Positions 23,850 to 34,379 are shown, counted from the stretch's first letter. The stretch: 64,000 nt of DNA from Eutypa lata (GCA_022661535.1 JAKULF010000001.1:744001-808000); one strand, 5' to 3'. Made by a program: numbers and translations. Notes: generated by a model not told the origin, from the letters alone.

Positions 23850-25064
23850 TGCGGAGGAATTTCAGTATAAATTGTTTCGTCGTATCGTATCGTTTCGTGT
23901 CTGACTCATGAATGAAGTTGTTCAGGGTGTAGCGGGGGGAAATAGCGGAACATCTTCGTCTTTGCTTGTAGTCGTACTAAAGTTGTTACCTGTCTATCTA
24001 CAAGAAAGGTAGGTAGTTAATAATTAACGGGTACTGTGTAGGTATTTTGGGCGCAAGGCTTCTCCTGCAGAAGGGTCAACAGAAGGTCAAAGATCTTGGC
24101 CTAAGCTCTAACTATTGTAGGATGAGAATTAGTGAAGCGTGACGTCGAATGTATGCGAAAGGTCTTATTTAGGTTGAAAAGGATGGGAATGAACTGGTTG
24201 ACGTTAAAGATGAGGTTGATTGGGGTGCATTCACTAGCCTCTAGTGCACGTAACGAAGTATGTGGTCTTGAGTAATACCTAATTCTGCTAATAATAACTA
24301 TAGGTAACTGCCTAATAACTAGATATAGTTAGGTGTTGTACATACATACATACAGGCTAGAAAGGCGGTTTAGGGGTGGAAAGTTGTACCTTACGTAATA
24401 CTTGAAACAGTCAACTAAAGCTTGGCATAGGAAGATGTGTAACTACGTCAGCCACACAAGCAGCAGCCATTAGTTAACTAGCCACAGCTAGTTGAGTTAT
24501 GTTAAGCCACAGTCTAGATAGAGATACGTAGGTATTGTCTTGACCAAATCCTGGAACATCTATCTATATAACTACATGGATATAATAGCTACCTACCTGA
24601 CTATATTGAGAGAGGTATAAGGCAGTTAATTATGCTTCTTGTGTAGCCAGCCATATGCGCGTAGCATAGATATGTAGCGGGGTTTCCTGGTGTTGTACTA
24701 CTACGTAGTACTACAACTACCTTAAGCAATAGTTTGACTAGAATGTTTTCGCGTCATCGCGCCACAGGGTTTCCCTGGCTATCCAGGTCAGTCGGTGTAC
24801 GACGTATCGTTTGATCATCGTAACAAAGAGCAAAGGCAAATGCAAGTTAGGGAAAGCGCAAAACTTACTCCGCATTGACCTATGAGGTATTAAAGAGAAC
24901 GAGATCTCCTCTTACATCACTCTGGATGTTCACCTTCTCTTACTACCTACTAAACTTTAGAGCTCTAGTATCTAGTATCTTGAGAGATCTTGTTCTACTA
25001 CATACATACATTTATCATCTCTTCCTTATCCACGTATTTGTTACGTATTAAATCACTGCCAAAA
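23850..25064. other. Intergenic between two divergent genes
   Basis: Sec3 starts leftward at 23849 and a small gene starts rightward at 25065, so this is a shared bidirectional promoter region of about 1.2 kb. No coding frame was recognised. Many short TACCTA/TAGGTA motifs occur but form no clear array. Confidence 0.45.
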
Positions 25065-25429
25065 ATGCCTAGTAACCAAGGATATTCGTATAAGAGCTCT
25101 GGCAACAACAGCTCGGTGAGAGTCTCTAGTCGTATTTTATAGCCTAGTCGAGACATGCTAATCAAGCGGGCTGAAGGGCAACCACTATTGCTCCCGCGAC
25201 TATGGCAGCAGCGCCAGCAACTCTAACAGCTATCACTACTCCAACAAGTAAATTGCCCTAACTTCCGAGCGTTTCTTAGCCAGGGCGTGATACTGACAGA
25301 CGTCCAAGTGATGGCTCGTATTACTATTCGAACTCGAATGGTAGTACCTACCACAACAATGGCCAAGGAGGTTCCACTTACACCTCACCTTCTGGCGACA
25401 AGTCTCAGTCTGGATATGGAAAGAAGTAG
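25065..25429 (+). CDS. Small Asn/Ser/Tyr/Gly-rich protein
   Basis: Three exons, 25065-25115, 25177-25247 and 25309-25429, total 243 nt and 80 residues. Exon 1 ends at a GTGAGAG donor. Intron 1 (61 nt) contains a CTAATC branch-like site and ends GAAG. Intron 2 (61 nt) starts GTAAAT and contains TACTGAC. A CAG at 25298-25300 would give an alternative in-frame acceptor and add three residues. The protein reads MPSNQGYSYKSSGNNSS, then GNHYCSRDYGSSASNSNSYH, then a DGSYYYSNSNGSTYHNNGQ segment and a tail ending SGYGKK. It has a single Cys, no signal peptide and no membrane segment. From memory, very similar small proteins occur across filamentous ascomycetes, but I cannot verify this here and no function is known to me. 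The three exons keep one coherent composition, which supports the model. Confidence 0.75.
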
Positions 25430-26043
25430 ATTGCTGTGAAATCACTTTCTGCCTTCGGAGCACTATGGGGTACCAATGACTTAAGCCTAACATGGCTGAG
25501 GATTATTCTAGTAGCGGCAACAATTTGGTTAGGCCTAGTATGCATGAATAGAAGAGAATTCGTGCAAAGTGAGTTACATTTGATGTTAGCATATGTGGCA
25601 GTGTAGACCAGGGCCACTATTCTACGATTGTTGGTTTACCCTAAGCACTGCCTGTTGACAACCTGGATCCAGAGACCTACGTGTGCCTTATCAGACATAT
25701 TCCCTAGTGCATATGAAGTAGACTTGACTTAGAATTACTAGTACTTATGATACAGGCTGCTTAACAGCAGGTACGGCAGCATCAATAAGCCAAACTAGTA
25801 TGCGTTCTTATCTCTATTCAACAGGTTTAATAATGTCAACTGCTAGGACATAACACATTATGATTCCAAGGTGAAGGTAAGCTAATAAGCAAATAAATAA
25901 AGCGTAGTTATATACTTGAAGTGTAGATATCTAAATAAGTGCTATTGTTGTCAATAATCCATGACTACATAGCTGGGTATCAAGAACATTCGGATGTCCG
26001 CCCCCAATCCCGTAAACATCTCCATAGTGCTTCTCCTACTAGC
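25430..26043. other. Intergenic between convergent genes
   Basis: This stretch lies between the 3' end of the small plus-strand gene and the 3' end of the minus-strand esterase. Nothing coding was recognised. Confidence 0.45.
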
Positions 26044-27834
26044 TCAGTAAATAGGAAGGCTGAAAGCATCGAACGTGTACGTCCAGCTATCGATCGAAGC
26101 TTGGTCGAACTTGCACTCAACCTGGGTACCGTTGTTACTCCAGAGCGGGCGCTGCGGCCAAGCACACAGAGCCTCACTCTGACCCGCGAGCGGCGAACCC
26201 TCCACAATAGTCGTATTGAGCGTGTCGGGCGCGGTGTCGTTCTCGACCCAGTCGATGACCGTCTGGATTGCATCGTTGGGCCAGGGACCGGGCTGCGACT
26301 GACTGGTGCCGCAGTGGCCGGCGCCGGGGATCAGGAAGAACCGGTACCAGTCACTGATAGCCTCAACACTGGCACTGTAGTCGAGGCCGGGGTACATGAT
26401 ATTGCGGACCGAGTCATAGTAGTGAATGGAGCTAGCGGGCGGGATACTGGAGTCAGACTCGCCGTGATAGTGCAGTACCTTGCCACCGTGGGACTGGAAG
26501 GGGGTCACGTCCGGCAGTGTCGTCTGCAGGGAGTCGCCGTAGAGCACGAGGGCGCGCGTCATCCACTCCACCATGGTGTCGTAGGTGACATTATCGAACG
26601 ACTCGATGTTATCGCCATCCTCGAGCATGATGAAGCGGCGCACGAACTCGCCACCAGTCGCAGCGATATCCAGCGTCCAGCCACCCGTTGCGTTATCGTA
26701 CGAGGTCTGCGCGTCCGTGAAGTCCGACCCGGGCTGCGCCGACAAGTACGCCTGTCGACCCTGCGTATCCTTCAGCCCGTCCAGGATCGCCTGCGCGACC
26801 GCGACACCCTTCGCCGAGATGGTTCCGTTCTGCGCCGGCTGGTAGCTGGTCTCGCTTCCGGCAGCCTGTCGCTTACTGAATCCCAAACCGGGAGACGTGC
26901 TCGTCTCAGCGGCGCAGTAGTACGACGACCCGATGGTGGACTCGAGGTCGAACTTCAACCGGCATAGGTCAGTACGTGAGATGACGCCGTCGCTGCGTCC
27001 GTCGAGCGAGTCGCAGGCCGCAATCGTCAAGTTGACGATCTTCTCGAGCTCGCAGGGTGGTGGGTAGTAGTCCATAGTGTACTCGATGATGTTGGAAGTC
27101 AAGTGACCGACTTGCTGGTGCGAGTACCGGAAGGCTGGGGCACCGGCGACGACACCGTCGTACTCCTCGCCCCAACGCTGAATCTGACTCCAGGCCTCGC
27201 GACCGCCGTCGGAACAGCCCGAGAAGTACGTGTAGATTTTGGTCTCGTCGGCGAGACTGTAGAAGCTCCGTGCCAGGGCCTTTCCGACCACAGTGGTCTC
27301 CCCAAGTGCCTGATATCCGAACATGTAGATAGTATCCCAGTTAATGGTTCCATTTCCGAGCAGGTTGACCTCATCAGCCGAGGTTGAATACCCATCTCCG
27401 AAGCCACCGTTGGTGGTACCAGCTACCGCGCCGTATCCAAGCCCCGCAGCAAGCCCTGAAGAACCCATGCTAATGCTATAACCACCACCGCCGAGACCCA
27501 GGTAGCGGTTCTGGAAGTCGTCAGGACTGGGGAACAGGTACCAAAGGGACACAACGTCTCCTTTCCCGGTGTGTGTGTATTGAACCGTCACATTGCAATA
27601 GTTGTAGGTTTTAGTGCTGCCGCTGTCAGTGCCGCTCATGTCAGTACCGGCGGTCGCATTCTGGACTACGTTCGCAGTCACGGATGATGTGAGTAGGTCG
27701 ATGCCGGACAGGGTGCCGTTGGCAGGAATAATGTCTTGGACTGCAGAGATAGTACAAAGCTCAGCAAGGGTAGCAGCTCGCGTTGTCGCCGCAGCGATGA
27801 GCGCCACGGAGGCAGCGTTGATCTGCCCACGCAT
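26044..27834 (-). CDS. Secreted tannase / feruloyl esterase family enzyme
   Basis: Single exon, 596 residues from the ATG at 27834 (MRGQINAASVALIAAATTRA), which begins a signal-peptide-like segment. A GTAAGT-containing upstream extension without a hydrophobic function was not used. The family (tannase/FaeB, PF07519) hydrolyses ester bonds of gallic or hydroxycinnamic acids outside the cell. The catalytic CS-D-HC set is present: Cys207-Ser208 in SGCSDGG, Asp461 in HYHGESD and His507-Cys508 in GAGHCG. The calcium-loop-like CDSLDGRSDGVI (about 274-285) typical of the family is also present. A Lys-Arg pair at 321-322 (GFSKRQAAG) resembles the Kex2-type processing site of Aspergillus tannases. Several NxT/NxS sites suggest N-glycosylation. 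Tannase and feruloyl esterase activities cannot be separated from sequence alone. Confidence 0.92.
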   Translation of the reverse strand: MRGQINAASVALIAAATTRAATLAELCTISAVQDIIPANGTLSGIDLLTSSVTANVVQNATAGTDMSGTDSGSTKTYNYCNVTVQYTHTGKGDVVSLWYLFPSPDDFQNRYLGLGGGGYSISMGSSGLAAGLGYGAVAGTTNGGFGDGYSTSADEVNLLGNGTINWDTIYMFGYQALGETTVVGKALARSFYSLADETKIYTYFSGCSDGGREAWSQIQRWGEEYDGVVAGAPAFRYSHQQVGHLTSNIIEYTMDYYPPPCELEKIVNLTIAACDSLDGRSDGVISRTDLCRLKFDLESTIGSSYYCAAETSTSPGLGFSKRQAAGSETSYQPAQNGTISAKGVAVAQAILDGLKDTQGRQAYLSAQPGSDFTDAQTSYDNATGGWTLDIAATGGEFVRRFIMLEDGDNIESFDNVTYDTMVEWMTRALVLYGDSLQTTLPDVTPFQSHGGKVLHYHGESDSSIPPASSIHYYDSVRNIMYPGLDYSASVEAISDWYRFFLIPGAGHCGTSQSQPGPWPNDAIQTVIDWVENDTAPDTLNTTIVEGSPLAGQSEALCAWPQRPLWSNNGTQVECKFDQASIDSWTYTFDAFSLPIY

Positions 27835-29280
27835 ATTGAAAAACAAGTCTTGATACTTACCTATCAAGTATAGGACAGTTAGATAAGCGAACGTAATAAA
27901 AGGTAGCGACTGTGAATGGCAAAGCCAATAGTCGGGTACTCAACTGTCCTGGCCTTGGCAGGGACAACTCGAGGTCTTATACACATCACGAAGGTAGAGA
28001 TCGACACGAAAATCTAAAAAAATCAATCGACTCAACCTCCCCCACAACCCGAACAAACGCTAGGTATGGCATAGCAACGTACGTACGCAACTCATGCATC
28101 ATGAAATTCACGGCCTCAGTGATCCACCCCGGACGAAAAGTATGAGCGGGCTCGACCCTTCTAATGCCAATGGTAGCTTTCGCAGGGCTGAAATGGGAAA
28201 TGATGCCGTAATGCAGGCTGCGCCGCAACGGCTTTTAGTGCCTATTTTATGGAGCTATACCGGCACTCGAGTAAGATTGAGGCTAAGTTAGGGCTGGTTA
28301 TTGTACTGCTGACGTAACTACTCTCAGGAGCTAAGAAAGGCGATCTGGAGGCCTTTCTCATGATGGATGGACCTAAACTGACTCGTGTGCTTTAAAAAGA
28401 ATTGTTATGAGAATATTTGACTACTTGAAGCGCTGAGTCAGCGGCGGACAGAGCTGAAGCCCTCCAATATCTTATTGGATTTAAATAAAGGGTTAGACAA
28501 GTCGTCTAGAATCTTTACCATGTGCACTACTATACATAAAACACCAACTACAGGGGTAGTTAACTACCTAGGTACTTCGTATGTATGGATTAAATATTCC
28601 CAGGACCGGTAGTCGGCGTGGAGCAGACCAAATAATCCACAACAGCAATGACAAGCTTTATCTGATCTGAAGATAAAATATTCCGATCGCTCGCTTGAAT
28701 TCCTACTAGATTGGGACTATTCGTACATAGTAGAATGAGCAAGTTTTCCGCCGCGTCACTTAGTAAGGCCGCAGCGCTACGTGGTGGAGAATACGAAGTG
28801 ATCGTGGCTGGAGAAAGCGACAGGTGGAACCAAACAAGTGTTGGTAGTGGAGTAGTCGGGGAAACTTAATCCCATTTAGATCCATTTACATCTAATATTA
28901 CCTACTTCGTCTTTCGTATCTATCACCAGTGATTGAAGGGTAAAAGATATTGTATTTTCTAAGTAAAACGGTCTGGTCCGGGACCAGCTGGAACCATCCT
29001 TATACTAGTGCTCCAAAGCTCCTTCCACCACCGGAACTAATCATGTCCGAAGGACATTTTTATTCTGACGTTTTTCGAAATTAACCGTAAAATTCGGAGT
29101 AAAATCAGGGTTGGCACGAATAGCGGATATTGATAACAATACCCTTCTGGGATTGGTCGAATCTGCACCGATAAGGACTTAGTGCCGAGCTAGTTCGAAG
29201 CTAATTGGCGCTAGTCTTTTGATTGGTCCTAAAAAAGATTCAGCACTTTGATTGGGTGCATCCTTCAGGTTTTATGGGCC
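27835..29280. other. Intergenic upstream of the esterase; no gene recognised
   Basis: The first few hundred bases should contain the esterase promoter. The sequence becomes AT-richer towards 29000. A short perfect palindrome (CTGGTCCGGGACCAG, near 28974-28988) is present. No coding frame was recognised. Confidence 0.4.
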
Positions 29281-29289
29281 ACCTAGCTT

Positions 29290-30010
29290 TGACCACCTAC
29301 AACCTACAGCTTTCAGACCTACAGCTTACAGACCTACCCTACAGCTTTTAGACCTACAGACCTACCCTACAGCTTTCAGACCTACAGCCTACAGACCTAC
29401 CTTACAGCTTTCAGACCTACAGCTTACAGACCTACCCTACAGCTTTCAGACCTACAGCTTTCAGACCTACAGCCTACAGACCTACCCTACAGCTTTCAGA
29501 CCTACAGCTTACAGACCTACCCTACAGCTTTCAGACCTACAGCTTACAGACCTACCCTACAGCTTTTAAACCTACAGCTGTAAGTGGCTGTAGCAGCTGT
29601 ACGGTGGCAGCAGCTAGGTAGCTTGCAGACCTACCCTACAGCTGACCTACAGCTGTATATAAGTAGCTGTAGCAGCTGTAAGTGACTGTAGCAGCTGAAG
29701 GTCTAAAAGCTGTAGGTGGCAGCAGCTAGGTGGCTTACAGACCTACCCTGCAGCGTATAGACCTACAGCTTTTAAACCTACAGGTGTAAGTGGCTATAAC
29801 AGCTGTACAGTGGCAGCAGTTATAGGGGCTGTAACAGCTGACGGGGGCTGTGACAGCTGACGGGGGCAGTAGCAACTGTACGGTGGCAGCAACTAGGTGG
29901 CTAGCAGACTTACCCTGCACTACAGCTTTTAGACCTACAGCTGTAAGTGGCTGTGACAGCTGACGGTGACTGTGATAGCTGACGAGGACAGTAGCAATTG
30001 TACGGTAACA
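29290..30010. repeat. Minisatellite of a ~35-bp unit grading into a CAGCTG-rich degenerate repeat
   Basis: From about 29290 to 29575, units built from ACAGCTTTCAGACCTACAGC followed by TTACAGACCTACCCT repeat roughly seven times with small changes. From 29576 to 30010 the repeat changes to longer units containing GTAAGTGGCTGTAGCAGCTG, GGTGGCAGCAGCTAGGTGGC and short versions of the first unit. The ORF across 29252-29569 is only the translation of this repeat (QTYPTAFRPTAYRPTLQLSD). Confidence 0.9.
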
Positions 30011-30990
30011 ACAGTAGCTTGTAAACTTACCTTATAACTTATACTTAAAGCTTTAATTATTTATATATTTAAAGCTTTTAAATTTATAACTTATAAAGTT
30101 ATTAGTTATTTATAAGTTATTTTTCGAATTTAATTATTAATTATTTTATGGATTTATAAACTTATAAATTTATAATTATTATATAATTATATATAAGTAA
30201 TTATAATAATTAAATAACTTTAATTTATAAATTTATAATTATATATAAGTAATTATAACAGTTATAAGTAGTTATAATAATTATATAAAAGTAACTTATA
30301 AATTTATAACTTTATAAATTATAAATTTATAAATTTAAAGCTTTAATTATTTAATTAAGGATTTTTTTAAAATAATATAATTAAGTAATATAATTAAATA
30401 ATAATAACTTTAATTATTTATTTAACTTTTAATTAACTAGCTTAATTATAAATAAGTTAAACTTACGTATAAGCGTAAAATTAATTATATATATAAAGAT
30501 AAAGTATAAGATTTTTATATAATAATTAATATAATTCGTAATATAAAAAGCTTATAATATAATAATTAAATTCGTAAAATCCATAATACGTAATAATAAA
30601 TCCGTAAAGCTTAAAGTTCGAATTTCGTATAAAGTAAAAAAAGTAAAAAAAGTAAAAAAAGTAAAAAAAGTAAAAAAAGTAAAAAAAATAAAAAAAGTAT
30701 TTTTACTTTTAAATATTTTTATACGGATTTAATTTTCGGCTTTAAATTTAAGTTAATTTATTATAATTAATTCGAAGCCGAAAACTAAAGGCGTATTTTA
30801 TTATATATGTTATTATTTACGTATATATAATATAGCTTTTAAAATCGACGAATGTTATTACTTATAAAGCAAAATTTTGCCGATTTCAAAGGTTGAAAAA
30901 AAGTCCCCGAAGCTTGCGAAGGGCCGTACTTTTTTGCACCGTAGCGGTCGGCAAAATTTTATACATATATTACGTAAGTAGTATTATAGA
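30010..30990. repeat. AT-rich, probably RIP-degraded block
   Basis: About 0.9 kb is almost entirely A/T, dominated by TTATAA, AATTTATA and TAATTA words, with no open frame and almost no CpA/TpG-rich coding texture. A run of (GTAAAAAAA)n lies at about 30633-30690. The block abuts the minisatellite on its left and ends on its right with an inverted repeat. This pattern fits repeat-induced point mutation of a transposable element, although no element ends or protein remnant were recognised. Confidence 0.7.
30873..30960. repeat. Fold-back hairpin at the right end of the AT-rich block
   Basis: AAAATTTTGCCGA at 30873-30885 is repeated in inverted orientation as TCGGCAAAATTTT at 30948-30960. The arms continue inward with imperfect pairing (GAAAAAAAGT against ACTTTTTTGC), enclosing a GC-rich loop CCCCGAAGCTTGCGAAGGGC. 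A similar smaller inverted pair (TTTTCGGCTT / AAGCCGAAAA) lies at about 30733-30785. Confidence 0.75.
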
Positions 30991-32289
30991 TATGGATATC
31001 ACATTGAGCCTTTTATACGTATGCACATTTGGCTCGTGGAGAGGTTTGGCAAATGTTAGATCGTATGTTTAGGTAAGGCATCTCACCATACTTCCTTAAC
31101 AGGGGAGGAGAGATTATACACGAGGAATCAAGATGGAAAGATACGAAAGCCGTTTAAGAACACCAATAAAGACAGTAAAAGAAAGAGTACAATTAATTCA
31201 TGTAAATAATAGACCCCATGGCAACATATAAACAGGGTCTCTTTTCCGTCCATGCCACCTCCGGGCTAGCCATTGAACACAGACAGGCCTACCTATTCTC
31301 TAGTGAAACCCGACTTGCAGACAATAGACGAGCTACTCGGAGGTACCAATGCATTTGACCCCTAGGGTTATGATTCGCAGGCAACCGTTCAGATTCTATG
31401 AATGAATATGAGCTGAAATTCCCAGACGCCTACGTATTTAACAAGGTCGCTACGAAACATGAAATCTTTATAGGGTTTACGTAACTTCCGTCGCTTACGC
31501 CCCGGATTAAGAGTTAGAGCTAGCGAGTTACCTACACCATGGAATCTCGGAGATAGGCTCGGTCTCCGTCGTGAGGTAGGAAAGGTTACCAGATTTAATA
31601 TCACTGTTAACGCTATGATGTGCATATTTTCAGGTACCCTCATGCGCAGGTTTTAAAAAGCCCGATGTCGCAGAATATAGAAAAACTCACGACGTACTTC
31701 GTAGAAACCTCCGAGATCATGTACAATATTGTTTTCAAAGATCGACTTCCCCCAAATCCGTTCAGTTGCACAGGCCATTGCGCAACTACAAACTATTACA
31801 TATTATTTATTGACATGCTGTATATTTTTTCCCAGTGTCAGAATTAAGGCATTGTATACTTGAAACACATCATATTATTGTAGGTGGCCTCACTCTGCTA
31901 GTGACAATCTATTCATATTATGTTGTATTTAATACACGTGAGCTTGTTTACGTGGTTGGTTACGTTGCTCCGACCTCTAGTTGAGATTCAAGCTACACAA
32001 TAGAGAATTTTAGTATTAGAGGCTGACGCTGCGTCGACAAGACTAGTTTAGTTATCTGAGATATTAAGGGGTTCCTGCAAATCAGTCCAGCATCCTGGTA
32101 CTCTAATGTTAGACTTAAATAATGAGTTTCAATGATTAACCAAGCTATTCACTTCGTCGGAAGAACCATTCAGCTATGATCTAGGGCCTCCCCTTTTTCT
32201 TCTAGTGAGCCGGCGAGTGTAATAGCATTACTTCAGCTAATCTTGATTGCACTCGAAGGTCTATCAATCACCCCAGGACCTCTGATATA
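30991..32289. other. Intergenic; no gene recognised
   Basis: The ORF at 31389-31643 (minus) has no recognisable domain and mixed composition. No RNA gene or repeat was recognised. Confidence 0.4.
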
Positions 32290-32586
32290 ATGGATTCACG
32301 TCCATCCGGGATCTTTGCTACGCAGATGGTGGAGTCTCTGGAGACAAGGCGTCGACGTTTTCCAGTTCCAGAGCCAGGCCCGAATAACATCAAAGAGTAT
32401 GGCGGCAAATCATTTACATTCTTCACTGAAAAGGAAGTTGCTGCTTAGGGTCACGTGCTTGATATTTCTCAGTAATACATTCTCCAACTTGTTCGATACC
32501 TACGGCGGAGGTCTAAGCAGAAAGACGAGTGGGATGCTCAGCTGCTTCTAAAGCAACCATTCGTTCAAGGGACCCTTCAATCTTGA
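32290..32586 (+). pseudogene. Decayed gene fragment with two in-frame stops
   Basis: From the ATG at 32290 the frame reads MDSRPSGIFATQMVESLET and continues through PEPGPNNIKEYGGKSFTFF to EVAA, where it meets TAG at 32446. After eight codons (GHVLDISQ) it meets TAA, then stays open in the same frame as YILQLVRYLRRRSKQKD and EWDAQLLLKQPFVQGTLQS to a TGA at 32584. Both internal stops are one C-to-T change away from Gln codons (CAG, CAA). The texture before, between and after the stops is protein-like. No family was recognised. A short intron is possible but no good donor is seen. Confidence 0.45.
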
Positions 32587-32593
32587 GCACGGG

Positions 32594-32930
32594 CTATTCG
32601 ACTTCCCAACTAACATTGGGCCCTGAGATAGGTCTGTGGTGCTGTCCTGAACATGAGATAACAAGAGTATCAGAATCGTCTCCATGTTCCTTGTCCTCAT
32701 ATTTCTTGTAGCAACATGATTGCGAATGGACGATTTTGAGCCTCGGCATACACGCGAGTGGTTCGCCGAGGTTTCCCTTTCGTAGCTTTGTAAGATCGAG
32801 TGATTCTAGTCTGCTTGGGTTAGGTGGGCACCCCGTGGGCCACATCAATGTGGTTGAACTATCAATCGACGCTGAGATGTGCTGAACCGACGGCAAGTAG
32901 AATAGTGGAAGCAATGTTTGATGTCCAAGG
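32594..32930 (-). pseudogene. Fragment resembling fungal F-box/leucine-rich-repeat proteins
   Basis: The minus-strand frame reads TLLPLFYLPSVQHISASID, WPTGCPPNPSRLESLDLTKL, LGEPLACMPRLKIVHSQSCC and YKKYEDKEHGDD. The spacing (hydrophobic strand, LESLDL, LACMPRLKIV) is that of the LRR-like domain in the large fungal family of F-box proteins. There is no ATG, no F-box and no complete C-terminus, so it looks like a remnant. It faces the plus-strand remnant at 32290-32586 and both end within a few bases of each other. Confidence 0.45.
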
Positions 32931-33596
32931 TTAAGGCAGGGGTGGCAGGAATGGAAACATCTCGTAGGCTGTCAACCTTACAGTTATAATGAAAGTAAAT
33001 GTTAATTCTTCGTGACGCTTGATAGGCCTCATAAGGAATTGTTACTAGGTACTTAGGTACCTAGGCTAGGTGTTATAGTGGCGCCTTAAGATTAGCATAC
33101 CTAGTTGACACTAAGGTGGACATATTCATCACAACACAAATATTTTATTTTATTTTAAACCAGTCCTTCATCCATCGTAGTAGCGCTGTTTCCTTGGATA
33201 GGTACTCAGGGGATCATGGTCATACTAACCTAGGTCCTGTATTGGAGAGCAAGATACCGGGAACCTGGATTTCGGTTTCGAACACTCTGATAATGTATAC
33301 TAATGATCGGGTTTCGGACTTTAGATGATCTTCATGTGCTTGTTGTGCTTGTCGAAGAGCAGCACTCTGAGAGTACACCAAAAGACCACATGGATTACTA
33401 AGTAAATGTGTGGTTTCTCTACGTTTACTTCAATGTTCACTCACAGCTTGGCTCAGTTATATTAGTACACATTCGTGAGATAGGTATTTTATATACAACG
33501 CTCTTAATAGCATCTACGGTGTTTTCTATGGTACATCTGGCATATATACAGAGAAATGGAGCTCCAAGTTCGGTAAGTGGTATTAACACACCCCAT
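32931..33596. other. Intergenic 3' flank of the AA9 gene
   Basis: No gene was recognised. The stretch is moderately AT-rich. Confidence 0.4.
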
Positions 33597-34379
33597 CTAA
33601 GCAGACTCGGTGCAGTCACCGTCAGTGGCCTGGCCGTCCAAGTTGGCGGTGTGGTCCTCGCAGGCGTTGGGCCAGGTGACGGGACCGGGGGCGGTATAGC
33701 TGGTCGGGATGGGCCAGTAGATGTTGATCTGGATCCCGGGCTCGGTACCGGTGTAGGCACCGGGCAGGCTGACAGTCGGCGCCGGTGTGCCGGAGCCGGA
33801 GCCCGTGACGTCGATCTGCGCGCAGCCGATGTAGAACTGGGCACCGCCGACCTCGGACGCGCCGTGCAGCGCGATGTGCTCGGCCCGCATCAGGTATTGG
33901 CCGGCCGGCAGCTCTTCGGGCAGCGTGAAGGTGAAGTTCTTGATTCCCACGCTGTTGGGAAACGTGGCCCACTCCAAAGCCGTCTCGCTAATCGACGAGG
34001 TCGACAGCTCGTACACCTTGAACCAGTCGCCCGCGCCCTTGTACGCGGCGGCCTCGCCGGGTGCCTTGGATAGGTACACGGCTAGCGGGCCGGGGTGGCC
34101 GAGCTCCGAGTTCACGGTGAAGCCGACCTCGTCGCCGGCCGCGACCGTGCGCGTCTCCGTCTTGGCCATGATGTCGGCGTCGATGCCGCCCTGGTTGCAG
34201 ATGATGTCGTCCGAGGAGACATCGGTGATGGGCGAGTTGGCGTTCGTCGTCTGGCGGACGAACTGGTAGGCCTCAGTAACCTCGCCGTTGACGATGAGCG
34301 CTTCGAAGTTGTAGTGAGCCAGAGCCGCAGAGGGCAGCGTAGCAGCGATAGCCGCGATGGTGGATAGAGTGAAGCGCAT
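33597..34379 (-). CDS. AA9 (GH61) lytic polysaccharide monooxygenase
   Basis: Single exon, 260 residues. Secreted copper enzyme that oxidatively cleaves cellulose or related glycans. A signal peptide (residues 1-21, MRFTLSTIAAIAATLPSAALA) ends just before His22, which becomes the N-terminal His of the copper histidine brace. The second brace His is His95 in SELGHPGPLAVYLSKAP. His168 in AEHIALH and Gln181 and Tyr183 in GAQFYIGCAQIDV complete the usual active site. The Cys61 (IICNQG) and Cys186 pair fits the conserved disulfide. There is no CBM1; the C-terminus is a roughly 65-residue low-complexity extension (GSGSGTPAPTVSLPGAY onward) with two further Cys. Codon use is GC-rich in contrast to the AT-rich flanks. 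Confidence 0.94.
   Translation of the reverse strand: MRFTLSTIAAIAATLPSAALAHYNFEALIVNGEVTEAYQFVRQTTNANSPITDVSSDDIICNQGGIDADIMAKTETRTVAAGDEVGFTVNSELGHPGPLAVYLSKAPGEAAAYKGAGDWFKVYELSTSSISETALEWATFPNSVGIKNFTFTLPEELPAGQYLMRAEHIALHGASEVGGAQFYIGCAQIDVTGSGSGTPAPTVSLPGAYTGTEPGIQINIYWPIPTSYTAPGPVTWPNACEDHTANLDGQATDGDCTESA

Noticed and set aside
25939..26967. 342-codon plus-strand ORF across the esterase gene
   Set aside because: It is antisense to the tannase-family exon and has a low-complexity Val/Arg/Leu composition; the minus strand carries all catalytic motifs.
29252..29569. 105-codon ORF
   Set aside because: It is only the translation of the 35-bp minisatellite.
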